Positions 7,503 through 17,482 of a stretch of 64,000 nt of DNA are shown piece by piece; positions within the stretch are counted from its first letter, which is position 1; the number at the start of each line of letters is the position of its first letter. The stretch comes from Candidatus Zixiibacteriota bacterium (lineage in GTDB: Bacteria; Zixibacteria; MSB-5A5; WJJR01): NCBI GenBank assembly GCA_040752595.1, contig JBFMGX010000043.1, forward strand, positions 1 to 64,000, read 5' to 3'. Under the pieces are notes generated by a model, which worked only from the letters and a program-made list of their open reading frames with translations, had not been told where the DNA came from and did not search any database. A program made the position numbers and the translations under genes.

Positions 7503-10274
7503 TTATGGGCAACCGGTGGGATAGGGATTGCAGGCGCAGGGATGGCAGAAGTCCTTGGGCATGCTGCGAAAGGCGACGTCGACCATCATCACCATGTCGA
7601 TCACGCTGGTCACACCGTCGCAATTGACATCGGTACGCCCGGCGAGGGCATGCGGACAGTCCGGATCGATGATCGGGACGCCGCCGCGGAAGGCAATCTC
7701 GGCGGTCAGGGCAACGTCGAAGACGTTGATGATGCTGTCCGGTTTCGGGTCGCCATGGAAGAGGCAGCCGACCTGATCAGGGTTGGCAAAGTACGGGCAG
7801 TTGTCGCACAGATCGCCGACGCCGTCGCTGTCGGCATCGGCCTGGTTTGGATTCGCCACGAGCGGGCAGTTGTCGCACAGATCGCCGACGCCGTCGCTGT
7901 CGGCATCGGCTTGATTCGGATTCGCCACGAACGGGCAGTTGTCACTGCTGTCACAGACGCCGTCGCTGTCGACATCGGAGCAGGGGCAGGGTCCGTACTG
8001 GGACAGATCGGATTCCGAGAGGTCCGCGGGTAGGCCGCTGCCTGCGGAGAGACCGGCCAGACCATCGGTCGCCGCAATCGCCAGATAGGTCAGGGCGATG
8101 CGTCCGTCGAAATACAGTTCGATCTGGAAGTTGTTGGAAGTGCCGCTGCCGTACTCGGGAACGTCGGCGAATGTGACGGCGAGGCGGTCAGTCGTCTGCC
8201 GGTAGCAAACACGCCCCGTTTGATTGGGCGCCAGATCGTCGAACAGCGCGGAGACTCGCGGCTGCGCGAAATGATCGGCGAGTGTCTCGGAGTAGTCACC
8301 GTCGCCGCTACTGAATGTGATGTAGCCGTTGGAGCCGACGTAAAGACTGGAGTAGTAGACACCGTACAACTTGACATTCTCTCCATCCGCGAGGCCGACC
8401 GCCAGGAAGTCGTCATCCCCGAGAGCCAGGGTCGTGCTCCCCGTAGTGTCGGTGGGGAAAGCGGCCGCCGATTCGGTGCACGCGGAGTAGAAGTCGTCAC
8501 TACCGTCCGGACGGAAGGAAATCGTCTTGAAGTCGAGGTCATTCTCTCCGCTGGCGAACAACTCGGTGAAGTGGTCCGGCTCGTCGGAGGTGTTGAAGCT
8601 GAAACAGGCGCCCAGGTTGTCGTCCGTCGCGGTATTTCCGGCGCGATCGGTGGCGCTGACGGTGAAGTAGTAGGTGGTTAGCGGCGCCAAGCCGCCGATC
8701 GACACTTGATGGGCCGTCGGATATCCGGGTCTGTTCGCTGATTGCGGGAGCGGGTCGCACGACGTGCCGTAACGGATGGAGGGCGCCGCCGGCTCATCGG
8801 TATCGAAACTGATTGTGGCCGACGTGCCGCCGATGACGGGTACATCGACGTTGCTGATCACGGGGGGCAGGCAGTCGATCCGCGCCGTGTCGATGGCGAC
8901 ATTCCCGCTGCCGGTGCCGTCATCGGCATCGTCATAGCGGGCGAAGATCGTGTCGCCGGGGACGACTTCGAGCGTGTCATTGCCGGGAACGGCGGACCCG
9001 CTCAGGACCACGAGGGTACCGGAAAAGAACCCTGACACTGTGGGGGCTTCCATCAACCAGATGGTCGCGGTGTCGCCGGACAGTGTGAGCGCGGTGGCCT
9101 CACAGGAATCGGTGCCGGCCAGGTCGAGATCGGCCACTTCCAGTCGCGCCGAATCGGAGCACCGGTAGTACAGACGGTCCCATGCGATCTTGCCTTGGGA
9201 GCTGATCAACGGCGGTACGAAACCGGCGAAGGTGGTTGTTTTGCTGACTTCCTCGAAGGGCAGGCCGGGACCGGGGTTGCCGGAGTTGGGAACGACATTG
9301 GAACGGGTGCATCCGTCGGATGTTGTCCAATCCGGGGCACCGCGCACGAGGATTCCCTCCACGGTCCCGTTGTCTGAGTTCACAACGGGGGAGCCGGAGT
9401 TGCCGCCGTACGTGTCGAGGTTGGCCTGGAACCAAGGAATCGTTCCATTGGCGTTCTGGACATTCGCACCATTCGCGGCCTTCGTCGGCAGGACGATGCC
9501 ATGGCCGACCACGACCAACGGATCGCCGTCGGTCACTGAGCCGGCGCGCCGTATCGGCAGCGGAGAACGCCCTACGACCGGGCGGTCGAGCTGCAGAATG
9601 CAGTGATCGAGGTCGCCGGATTGGATCCGGTCTACGATGCCGTCGCAGAAGTAGACGTTGTCGGCGGAGACCACCGTCAGAGGCGGCGTTGTCGAATCGA
9701 TCTGATCGAAGCCGAACACGAAGGCGGTGATGGAACAGTCGGAGGCATTGACACAGTGTCCCGCCGTGGCCAAGAGGTCCGGGCCGACGAGAAATCCAGT
9801 GCAGAAGCCGATCTGGAGTTGGCCGACGAACCGCTCTCCCGCGCACAAGGGGAACCCGTTCTGACTGGTCCACGGAACGGTCGACAGGGTATAGGTGCCG
9901 TTGCCGTTGTCGGTGATCTCGGTTATCTCGACGACGGCGCAGGTGGCCTGGGCGACAGCGAGCACGGTGGGGTCGGAGACGGCGTAGATATCCGCGCGAT
10001 TGTCGGAGCCATAGATGACTTCAAGCCCCTCGCCGCTCGGGGGTGGTGGGAGTGGTCCACGCAGAGTGCGGTAGATCGTGTCGACTTGGGCACGGCGTTC
10101 AGCCAACTCCTGCGGAATGGCGAATTCGGGATCGACCGACAACGAGTCTTTGGGCAGATCGGCGGAAGAGATCGACGGGCCGGATGGCCACGGGATTAGG
10201 GTGCTCACCGCGAAGAGTACGAGCATCAAGAAAGCTGCGAGCAGAGAGGATATGGATGTCTCGCGACTTTTCAC
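7503..10274 (-). CDS. Secreted trypsin-like serine protease with FN3, TSP3 and dockerin-like repeats
   Basis: 923 aa from a GTG at 10274 preceded by AAGGA at good spacing; the longer in-frame extension to 10409 has no such site. Residues about 10-28 form a signal/anchor segment. The S1 peptidase domain (about 125-350) shows His in TAGHCV, Asp in [11 protein letters not shown] and Ser in GNSGSP. A fibronectin type III segment (about 490-590) and a nidogen-like beta-rich region (about 600-770) follow. Next come three thrombospondin type 3 calcium repeats ([13 protein letters not shown]). The end is a two-repeat dockerin-like module with VAFR motifs and FCHPC, as in the 1045-3063 protein. Inferred role: extracellular or surface proteolysis with calcium-stabilised stalk. 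Confidence 0.85.
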   Translation of the reverse strand: MKSRETSISSLLAAFLMLVLFAVSTLIPWPSGPSISSADLPKDSLSVDPEFAIPQELAERRAQVDTIYRTLRGPLPPPPSGEGLEVIYGSDNRADIYAVSDPTVLAVAQATCAVVEITEITDNGNGTYTLSTVPWTSQNGFPLCAGERFVGQLQIGFCTGFLVGPDLLATAGHCVNASDCSITAFVFGFDQIDSTTPPLTVVSADNVYFCDGIVDRIQSGDLDHCILQLDRPVVGRSPLPIRRAGSVTDGDPLVVVGHGIVLPTKAANGANVQNANGTIPWFQANLDTYGGNSGSPVVNSDNGTVEGILVRGAPDWTTSDGCTRSNVVPNSGNPGPGLPFEEVSKTTTFAGFVPPLISSQGKIAWDRLYYRCSDSARLEVADLDLAGTDSCEATALTLSGDTATIWLMEAPTVSGFFSGTLVVLSGSAVPGNDTLEVVPGDTIFARYDDADDGTGSGNVAIDTARIDCLPPVISNVDVPVIGGTSATISFDTDEPAAPSIRYGTSCDPLPQSANRPGYPTAHQVSIGGLAPLTTYYFTVSATDRAGNTATDDNLGACFSFNTSDEPDHFTELFASGENDLDFKTISFRPDGSDDFYSACTESAAAFPTDTTGSTTLALGDDDFLAVGLADGENVKLYGVYYSSLYVGSNGYITFSSGDGDYSETLADHFAQPRVSALFDDLAPNQTGRVCYRQTTDRLAVTFADVPEYGSGTSNNFQIELYFDGRIALTYLAIAATDGLAGLSAGSGLPADLSESDLSQYGPCPCSDVDSDGVCDSSDNCPFVANPNQADADSDGVGDLCDNCPLVANPNQADADSDGVGDLCDNCPYFANPDQVGCLFHGDPKPDSIINVFDVALTAEIAFRGGVPIIDPDCPHALAGRTDVNCDGVTSVIDMVMMVDVAFRSMPKDFCHPCACNPYPTGCP
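7795..7975 (-). repeat. 69-bp tandem repeats encoding TSP3 modules
   Basis: Three direct repeats with a 69-base period inside the protease gene; the first two are nearly identical in DNA, the third diverged. They encode the [21 protein letters not shown] units. Near identity at DNA level suggests recent duplication. Confidence 0.85.
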
Positions 10275-10580
10275 CAGTAAGTCCTTTGCACGTAGTGGCT
10301 TGGCGGTCACGAACCTCTGGGGTCGGTCTGCCGTATCCGACACAATATACGTTTCAGAGCCTCTTCCGACAGCAATTAACTCTGCGTGACTCCAAGGGTA
10401 GCCCGCCAAGTGCCGCGGTCGGAATGCGCTCCCCGCATTGCCGCCGACATAGACCTATTATCGGCAGGATTCGCACTGCCGTTCGCTCGGTGAAGGGGGT
10501 TCCCATGCCCATCACCGGAGCCGATCCAGCCTGAGGCCACGGCGACGGAGTGGACTCTGACAACTCAATGCCAGCGGGGT
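10275..10580. other. Noncoding interval between protease and 18-haem cytochrome
   Basis: Holds the upstream region of the protease gene, including a minus-strand GTATATT at 10350-10344, about 70 bases before its GTG. No -35 match is convincing. The remainder (10410-10580) lies downstream of the cytochrome stop; wait-free reading shows no gene or clear hairpin in it. Confidence 0.4.
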
Positions 10581-12557
10581 TCATCCGCGGGTGTTTATGA
10601 TTCGCTCCAATGTCGCCTTGTCGGTCTCGAGGATGCGTATCTGCTCGGTGTGATTGTGCGAGCCGCGTGAACCATCGGCCTCGATAGTGCGCAGATGAAG
10701 TCGTATCGGTTCCAAGACCCGGTCGCGCTCGGGGGTAACGGGGAGGGAATCGGCCTTGGCCAGGAGCGCGGACACGGCTTGGTGCGCGGTGGCGAACTCA
10801 CTGAGCCACTGCCGATGGAGGGCGGGGTAGCTCTCATCGTGGCAATCGGCGCAGCGCTGCGATGCCGGCTTGGCGATCGTGTTGTCCGGCTGCCTGTGGC
10901 ATTCGCCGCATGAGATCCCCGCGGCAATCATCGGGTCGGCGTTCTCCAACGGCAGACTGTCTGATTTCCCGGTGAGGATCGTCGCCTGGATCGTGTGACA
11001 GTATGTGCAATCGCGCTCGGTCTGCGCATGGTGACACCCAAGGCAGTCGCTCCGTTGCACGGTCAATTCTCCGTGACGACGCGCATTGGAATGACAACGG
11101 GAGCACGTCAGCCTGGCATTGATGAGATGCCGCTTGTGGGAATAGACCAGCCCGAAGATCGGCGCGTCGATTTCCTCGATGCCGCTGTGGCAATTGACGC
11201 AGGCCGATGGGACCAGCCGATCCTTCGCGGGCAGGGCGGGCAACCGATAGACCGCGCCGACCTGTGCGAAGAAGTCCCCGAGACGCTGGTATGCGGCATC
11301 GAGGAGCGCATTCGCATAGACGATATTGTGGATCGGTCGGCCCAGGCGGACCATGTCGTAGTTGTATTGGGCCTGGCGGAGGAGCGAATCGGCACCGGTC
11401 GGGGCGGACGCCTGAAGCGGTGCGGCCTTCTCCAGTGCCCGTCGGATCGTTTCCATGCGTTGCTCGGCGGACTTCTTCCAGTCTGCCAGCAAACGGTCGT
11501 ATCCGGCGCCGTGGCAGGGCTCACAGCTCTTGCCGGAGGCGATGAACGTGCCGCCGGTCAACGAGTCGTTCCCGTTGGCTGTGTGGAAGATGTGGCATCC
11601 CTGGCAGGTGAGTCCCTTCTCAAACATGGGATTGGGTTGATCGGCGACCCCGACGCCGCCATGTCCGCTGAACAGGTCTTTTTGTGCCGTGTGCAGATCT
11701 GTATGGCAGGCCTGACAATCGGGCATCGCTTGTTCCCGAGCCACGGACTTGTGTTGCATGGACAGGTGGCAGAGGTCGCATTCGATCTTGTTCTCGGTAA
11801 TGTGCATGCGATGGACCAGGTCGGTGTTGCCGAATTGGTCCAGCCGCTCGCGATCCCAGTGGCAGGCGTAGCAGCGCTCGCGGGGCACAGCACCGTCGCC
11901 GACCACCATGGCGCCGTGGCAACGGACACAATCCAACTTGCGTTCGATCACGCTCGTGTGGTCATACTTCGGCGGCTCGCTCCCTTCCACCGGCACCGGC
12001 GGGTTGTGGCAGATCGTGCAGTGGGCGACGTTGCGCCCCTGCTCATCGGTCTTGAAGTGGCACAGGATGCAGGTGTTCTCGGTCACCGTCATGTGCTCGC
12101 CCTGGACGATCTGCGCGTGGCACGAGACGCAGCGCAGTTTCTTGCCGCGACGCATCTGTTCCAGGTGCGGCTTGTGATCGAAATTGACGCCGTCGAACGT
12201 GACCCTTCCATGCAAGAGCCGCGTCTCATGGCATCCGGAACGCAGACAGGAGGCATCGGCAATCTCCGCCCAGGGCTTGGAGCGGCGATACGCGTTGGTC
12301 CAGTATTTGACCAGTTGGTTGAGGTCGCGGAATTTTCCCGTCACGACACTGGTATATCCGGGCTCGTAGTGACAATCGCGGCAGGGGACCATGTGATGCG
12401 AGGATGAGGCCCAAGCGTCATAGAACGGTTGCATGTAGTGGCAGGTCGTGCAGAAGTCGGAGCGGTTCGTGTACAGCACGGCGCCGCCGAACAGGACGAC
12501 CGCCGCCAGGACGGCGATTACGCCCCCCAGCACGATTCTCTTGATCCAACGCTTCAT
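10581..12557 (-). CDS. Membrane-anchored 18-haem cytochrome c with NapC/NirT-type N-terminus
   Basis: 658 aa. One N-terminal membrane helix (about residues 7-30) leads into FCTTCHYMQPFYDAW, the NapC/NirT/NrfH quinol-oxidising signature. I count 17 CXXCH motifs plus one CX4CH (CLRSGCH, about residue 105), so 18 haem c sites. Two haem-rich halves are joined by a charged helical linker (about 340-420). Inferred role: accept electrons from membrane quinol and pass them along a periplasmic haem wire. It is the last gene of an apparent operon with the two cytochrome b/c fusions upstream; the gap to the previous gene is 69 bases. Substrate or terminal acceptor cannot be read from sequence. Confidence 0.88.
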   Translation of the reverse strand: MKRWIKRIVLGGVIAVLAAVVLFGGAVLYTNRSDFCTTCHYMQPFYDAWASSSHHMVPCRDCHYEPGYTSVVTGKFRDLNQLVKYWTNAYRRSKPWAEIADASCLRSGCHETRLLHGRVTFDGVNFDHKPHLEQMRRGKKLRCVSCHAQIVQGEHMTVTENTCILCHFKTDEQGRNVAHCTICHNPPVPVEGSEPPKYDHTSVIERKLDCVRCHGAMVVGDGAVPRERCYACHWDRERLDQFGNTDLVHRMHITENKIECDLCHLSMQHKSVAREQAMPDCQACHTDLHTAQKDLFSGHGGVGVADQPNPMFEKGLTCQGCHIFHTANGNDSLTGGTFIASGKSCEPCHGAGYDRLLADWKKSAEQRMETIRRALEKAAPLQASAPTGADSLLRQAQYNYDMVRLGRPIHNIVYANALLDAAYQRLGDFFAQVGAVYRLPALPAKDRLVPSACVNCHSGIEEIDAPIFGLVYSHKRHLINARLTCSRCHSNARRHGELTVQRSDCLGCHHAQTERDCTYCHTIQATILTGKSDSLPLENADPMIAAGISCGECHRQPDNTIAKPASQRCADCHDESYPALHRQWLSEFATAHQAVSALLAKADSLPVTPERDRVLEPIRLHLRTIEADGSRGSHNHTEQIRILETDKATLERIINTRG

Positions 12558-12626
12558 CGTGGTCGATGGCTTTCCCGGCGGCGGCTATGCCACCGCGCTC
12601 TCTGTGATGTCTCCGTCCGTCATGAT

Positions 12627-15413
12627 TTATCGATAACCGAACACTTCCGCCCAAATGATCAGCGCGATGAGAATCAGTCCGATGGACAGCGCGACCCAGC
12701 CGAAGATCTTCATGCCGCGGACTACCACTGCCGGCAGCGGCTCGGTCAGGTGACGGCGAATCTGTCGCGTCTTGACAAGTTCCTCAAATTCCCGCGGGCG
12801 GTCGTGCTGGAACTCTTCCAACGGCACGCGCCCGGTGAAGATCACGGTGTCCATGGGGAACTTGTCGGGACGGAAATGCGTGTTGAAGAAATGGACCGTG
12901 AAGATGAAGCCGACCGCCAACAGCGCCTCATCGGAATGGATGATGGTCGCCACGTTGATGAACCACCCCGGAAGGAAGCGGGTGAAGAACTCCGGGAACC
13001 ACAGCAGCAATCCGGTGGAGCCGATCACGATGACACCCCAGAAGACCGCGAAATAGTCGAACTTCTCCCAATACGTCCACCGGCCGTAGGCGGGACGGGG
13101 GCCGCGTCCCAAGAACCAGCGGATGCTGGCCTTGAGGTCCAGCCAATCGTTACGGTGGGGGAGCATCGAGTTCTTATCACGCAGGAACCGCCACCACGAT
13201 TGCCGGCTGCGCCGCTTCCGGCCGATCAGATCCACGAGGTGGGCGCCGAAGTAGAAGAAGGTTATCACGGCGCAGACCCGGTGGATGAACCCGGCCTGCT
13301 CGAAGCCGCCCAGGAGCCGCGAGACCGTCTGTGCCCATCCCAAGTAGGAGAACTTGAGCGTCATGCCGGTCAGCGCCAGTCCGAGGAAACTGATGATGAC
13401 CAGGATATGCAATTGACGTTGCCGGCGGGTGAAGCGCTTGAACTCCAACGCGTGTGACTGCTGCCGCACCGCGCGCATCTGCTTGCGCATCTGGTACGAG
13501 CGGGGCAGCCACATGATCGTGTGGACGCCGGCGACGGCCAGCGTGCCGATCAACAGTGTGCTCATGAACCAGAACGTATAGTACAAGACGGGATACTTAT
13601 GCCGATCATGGTGCGTGGCATGCGTGAGATAGCCGGCGAACTGACGGTGTGAGCCGGCGTGGCAGCGGCCGCAGGTCTTGACGATGTTGGCGCGTGACAG
13701 GTGCGAGCGTGGTTCGGTCGGCGGCAGAATGTCGTGAGCCCCATGGCAGTCGTAGCACTTGGCCGCCACCGTGTAGCCGAGCTTCGAGACCTTGCCGTGG
13801 AAGGTGTCGAAATACGTCCGCGTGACATCCTCGTGGCATTTCCCGCACTGATTGATGATCGCCAGCTTGAATCCCTCTTCGCCGGTGCGCCGGATCGTGT
13901 GCGATGTATGGCAGTCATTGCACACCGGCAGAGGTTTGTCGGATTGCGACACAGTTGTTGAGTGAATGCTCTGAGAGAACTGCTCGTAGATGCCGTTGTG
14001 ACAGCGGGCGCAGGTCTTGGGGATGTTGGCCCGGTTGATGCTGGATTCCGGGCTGTCGTGCGGCAGGACATGGTGGGCGGTGTGGCAGTCGGTGCACATC
14101 GCCGTGACCACGAGCCCGCTTTCGAGGAGTCCCTTGCCGTGGATACTCTCGATGTAGTTGTTGACGATATCGTGCTCGTCGCCCGTGTAGCGTAGGGCCG
14201 CCTTCTCGCCTTCGCGGTGGCAGCGGGCGCACAAGTTCGGGACGTGCGTCGGGTAGCTGGACGACTGGGGATCGCGACGGTCGCGCGTCCCGTGGAGCCC
14301 GTGACAGTCGTGGCATCCGGGTGCATTGGGATCGCCGCGGTCGGCCAGCATCCCATGGGTGCTGGTCGCATACGTCGCCACCACCTGGGCATGGCACACA
14401 GAGCAATCGACCCGGCTGGTGATGGTGCGGCAGGGACGTTCGTGGAGCGAGGGCGTGGCGCCGGTGTGGCACTGGGCGCAGGTCACCCCGGAACGCCTGT
14501 GGATACCGTTGTGGACTTCCACCGAATCGACGTAGAGAGAGACGACCTGTCCGTCTCTGGTGGTCTGGATGTCCGGTTGGGCATGGCAACGCATGCACTC
14601 ACGGTCCGAGACCCCCTCCTCATAGAACAGCTTGCGCGCACGGTGGGGTTGGTGACAGTCGACGCAGACCGGAATCTTGTGCGGTTCTTTCTCCCAGAGT
14701 TGGCCGCGGATCCACTTCTGGTGGACATCCTCGATCCGTCGGTGGCAGCGGGCGCAGGTGCGGGGCACATTGTCCCGAAAGATGCTCGAACGCGGATCGG
14801 TGTGCGGCAGCACATTGTGGGCGGTGTGGCAGTCGGTGCAGACCGCCGTGACAGTCAGTCCCTTCTGATACAGCCCCCCCCCGTGCATGCTCTCGGAATA
14901 GTGGTCGAGGATCGAATCCTGCGGAATGTCGTAAGTCCGGGTGACGGGTGTGCCCTCCTTGTGGCAACGGCCGCACATGAACGGGATATTGAACTTGGTG
15001 ACTTGAGAGGAATCATCGCCTGTCGGCCGGATATCGTGGGCGCCGTGACAGTCCCAACAGCGTGGCGCCAAGGGCGCCCCTGCGGCGACGAGTTGTCCAT
15101 GAAGACTGCCGCGATAGAGGGCGGCAATCTCCTCGTGGCAGGTGCCGCAGTCGACCGGTTTCACGGATGTCTTGTGAGGGAACTCGCTGCCTTCAAGGTC
15201 GGCGTGGCAATTAGTACACTCGAGTCCCTGGTGGGCCGAGACGGCCAGATGGGAGAGGTCGACGTGGAGTGTGACAGTCTTCCCGCCGCGCTCGGTGGTC
15301 AGCGTTGGGTCCGCGTGACAAACCATGCAGTCGTCGACCGACTGCGACTGGAGCTGGGTGGGCAACAGCAGGACAACGAGTACGACAATCCAGGGGATGG
15401 TCCGCGTCCGCAT
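12627..15413 (-). CDS. 19-haem cytochrome c fused to membrane cytochrome b domain
   Basis: 928 aa. Signal peptide (about 1-24), then 19 CXXCH motifs over residues about 29-620, then a membrane part (about 630-925) with several helices. The membrane part resembles the formate-dehydrogenase gamma/b561-like cytochrome b: His in FIHRVCAV and in TVHFF are candidate b-haem ligands, and the C-terminal FTGRVPLEEF matches the FTGRMP-like end of its neighbour. The haem region shows repeated blocks (CTDCHTAHNVLPH, CTDCHTAHHVLPH, CHGAHDI) from internal duplication. The start could be ATG 15413 or a GTG just upstream; the latter overlaps the preceding gene's end. Likely a quinone-interacting electron-transfer module facing the periplasm. 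Confidence 0.85.
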   Translation of the reverse strand: MRTRTIPWIVVLVVLLLPTQLQSQSVDDCMVCHADPTLTTERGGKTVTLHVDLSHLAVSAHQGLECTNCHADLEGSEFPHKTSVKPVDCGTCHEEIAALYRGSLHGQLVAAGAPLAPRCWDCHGAHDIRPTGDDSSQVTKFNIPFMCGRCHKEGTPVTRTYDIPQDSILDHYSESMHGGGLYQKGLTVTAVCTDCHTAHNVLPHTDPRSSIFRDNVPRTCARCHRRIEDVHQKWIRGQLWEKEPHKIPVCVDCHQPHRARKLFYEEGVSDRECMRCHAQPDIQTTRDGQVVSLYVDSVEVHNGIHRRSGVTCAQCHTGATPSLHERPCRTITSRVDCSVCHAQVVATYATSTHGMLADRGDPNAPGCHDCHGLHGTRDRRDPQSSSYPTHVPNLCARCHREGEKAALRYTGDEHDIVNNYIESIHGKGLLESGLVVTAMCTDCHTAHHVLPHDSPESSINRANIPKTCARCHNGIYEQFSQSIHSTTVSQSDKPLPVCNDCHTSHTIRRTGEEGFKLAIINQCGKCHEDVTRTYFDTFHGKVSKLGYTVAAKCYDCHGAHDILPPTEPRSHLSRANIVKTCGRCHAGSHRQFAGYLTHATHHDRHKYPVLYYTFWFMSTLLIGTLAVAGVHTIMWLPRSYQMRKQMRAVRQQSHALEFKRFTRRQRQLHILVIISFLGLALTGMTLKFSYLGWAQTVSRLLGGFEQAGFIHRVCAVITFFYFGAHLVDLIGRKRRSRQSWWRFLRDKNSMLPHRNDWLDLKASIRWFLGRGPRPAYGRWTYWEKFDYFAVFWGVIVIGSTGLLLWFPEFFTRFLPGWFINVATIIHSDEALLAVGFIFTVHFFNTHFRPDKFPMDTVIFTGRVPLEEFQHDRPREFEELVKTRQIRRHLTEPLPAVVVRGMKIFGWVALSIGLILIALIIWAEVFGYR

Positions 15414-15421
15414 CACGACGA

Positions 15422-17482
15422 TCAACACTCCGTATCCGCACGGCGCTCCCGCCGCGGCGTCGACTCCGCGGGTTGTTCATGGCGCACGTCACTCTCCGGC
15501 GAGACCACGCCGTCGGGGTATTCAACCCGTCCTCCGTGCTGCAGAGACGGATCATCGGGATGCTCGTGACGCAGCATGTCCTCCGGCATCCGGCCGGTGT
15601 ACCACGACGGGTTCATCGGGTAGACGGCGGGATTGAAGATCGTCGAGTACATGTGCCAGATGGCGATCGCCAGCGTGGCCAGCCACGCTTCATAGTAGTG
15701 GATTACCAACATGACGTCCAAGAATCCCTTGGGAAACCACCGGACGGCGACCGATTCCTGCCACATGAAGAACCCGGATATGACCATGACCACTGTGCCC
15801 CACACCAAGGCCCAATACTCGGCCTTTTCGACGTAGCTGAAGCGACCGCAGCGGGGCCGGTCGACGCGACGCCCCAAGTTGTAAGCCATCATCTGAACGA
15901 ATTGCACGAAGTCCCGTTTATGCGGCATCATGTCGACGATGAACTGTCGACCGCGCCGGGTCAAGAGGTACGCCACATGCCAGATCGCACTGAGGATGAA
16001 CAGGATGGCCGCCACCCGATGCACCACCCCTCGCACCGGGAATCCGCCTTCCCGACCGAACAGGATCCGCACCCACCACGCCTCGGAGAAGCGCAGCGCA
16101 AAGCCGGTGACGACCAGCACGATGAAGGTTACCATGAGGAACGTGTGCTGCCAGACCTCATTCGTGGTCATGCGGCGGATCTGCTTCCTGAGATTGACCA
16201 GGTGTATCTGCTTGCGCAAGTCGATCAACCAGTGCAGCACCATCGCGCCGATGATGACGATGATCGCAATGATGTAGATGTTCTGCACGATGGCGGCGGC
16301 CGGAGTTCGCGTGACTCCCGGCGTGCCGTGGATCGGGGCCTTGGCGGCGGCCGCGGAGATTCCCGGGTGGCAGTTTCCGCAGGTCTCCTGCAGGTTGGCC
16401 GGGTAGATGGAAGAGGTCGAGTCGGTATGCGGCAGGATCCGATGGCCGCCGTGGCAAGAGGCGCAATTGGCGACCGTGACATCGCCGGTTCGGCTCTTCA
16501 GACCGTGATAGCTGTCGACCCAGGTCTTCAGTCGTCCGGTGGGGATACCGTATTTCTCGTTCAAGCGCGCCGATTCGTGGCAGGGTGAGCAAGTGGCTTC
16601 CGCGACACGGGTCGCACTGACCGGCGAGCGGGGATCCCGTGGCGAGAGGATCCCGTGTTCGCCGTGGCAATCGGTGCAGACCGGGGAGTCGGGTTGGCCA
16701 CGAGCGGTCAACTGCCCGTGGGTTCCTTCCCAGTAATCCTGCTCGATGTTGGAGTGGCACCGGCCGCAGGTCTGGGGAATATTGAAGTGATTCGTCGATG
16801 ATTCGGTGTTGCCGGGTGATAGGATGACATGGGCCGATCCCTTGGCGGAGTGGCAGTCCTTGCAGGTGGCTGCCATGTGGATACCACCCAGGGAGGCCCG
16901 GCCATGGATGCTCGATCGGAAGACCCCCACAGGACGCTCGAGCGGCATCTCGTACTTGTGTATGAGGTCGAGATTCTCATGACAGAGACCGCAGGTTTGG
17001 GGAAGCAGAAGCGGGTTGACCCGTGAGTGGCGATCACTCGACGGGAGTATGTCGTGTGTGCCGTGGCAGTCGGCACAGCGCGGTACGTCCGGGTTCTCCC
17101 CGATCTTCAGACGGCCATGCCATTGGTAGATCGATCCTTCCTCCTGGTGGCAGGAGCCGCAGTTGACCTTTGCGAGTTTTTCCGCGTGGGGGAAATCGGT
17201 CACGCCGCCCAAGTCGGCGTGGCACGCCGTGCATTCCAGTTCCCCGTGAATCGAGCCGCTGAGTGTGTTTTCGGTGACGGTCAACGAGTCGGCCCGCGTC
17301 CCGAAGTCGGTGAAGTTCGATCGATCCCCGTGACATGCCGTGCAGGCGCTGTTGTCGGCCGCCGCTGCCGCTGTTCCGAGCCAGGCAATAAGGAAGGCAG
17401 CTACCACCGCCAAGACGACGTTGGGGAGAGGACGACGGCACCCCTGTGTCGTCCGCTTTGACCTGAGTTGGTCACGCCGCAT
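15422..17482 (-). CDS. 11-haem cytochrome c fused to membrane cytochrome b domain
   Basis: 686 aa. The second of two adjacent ATGs (17482) is chosen because AGGAG is six bases upstream. Signal peptide (about 18-40) ends in AAAAADN. Eleven CXXCH motifs follow to about residue 395, then a membrane cytochrome b domain (about 415-640) with helices containing WQHTFLMV, VVHRVAAIL, IWHVAYLL and IWHMYSTIF; these His are candidate b-haem ligands. The C-terminal tail of about 50 residues is charged. It is a smaller paralogue of the next gene, starting what looks like a three-gene operon (15422, 12627, 10581). Inferred function: quinol oxidation or quinone reduction coupled to periplasmic haems. Confidence 0.85.
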   Translation of the reverse strand: MRRDQLRSKRTTQGCRRPLPNVVLAVVAAFLIAWLGTAAAAADNSACTACHGDRSNFTDFGTRADSLTVTENTLSGSIHGELECTACHADLGGVTDFPHAEKLAKVNCGSCHQEEGSIYQWHGRLKIGENPDVPRCADCHGTHDILPSSDRHSRVNPLLLPQTCGLCHENLDLIHKYEMPLERPVGVFRSSIHGRASLGGIHMAATCKDCHSAKGSAHVILSPGNTESSTNHFNIPQTCGRCHSNIEQDYWEGTHGQLTARGQPDSPVCTDCHGEHGILSPRDPRSPVSATRVAEATCSPCHESARLNEKYGIPTGRLKTWVDSYHGLKSRTGDVTVANCASCHGGHRILPHTDSTSSIYPANLQETCGNCHPGISAAAAKAPIHGTPGVTRTPAAAIVQNIYIIAIIVIIGAMVLHWLIDLRKQIHLVNLRKQIRRMTTNEVWQHTFLMVTFIVLVVTGFALRFSEAWWVRILFGREGGFPVRGVVHRVAAILFILSAIWHVAYLLTRRGRQFIVDMMPHKRDFVQFVQMMAYNLGRRVDRPRCGRFSYVEKAEYWALVWGTVVMVISGFFMWQESVAVRWFPKGFLDVMLVIHYYEAWLATLAIAIWHMYSTIFNPAVYPMNPSWYTGRMPEDMLRHEHPDDPSLQHGGRVEYPDGVVSPESDVRHEQPAESTPRRERRADTEC

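Noticed and set aside
7795-7975. CRISPR-like regular repeats
   Set aside because: The 69-bp units are contiguous, in frame and encode TSP3 calcium repeats; there are no spacers.
10995-12407. Plus-strand open frame of 470 codons opposite the 18-haem cytochrome
   Set aside because: Reverse complement of CXXCH codons; no start context or domain of its own.
14217-16588. Long plus-strand frames opposite the cytochrome b/c fusions
   Set aside because: Shadows of real genes with regular haem motifs on the other strand.
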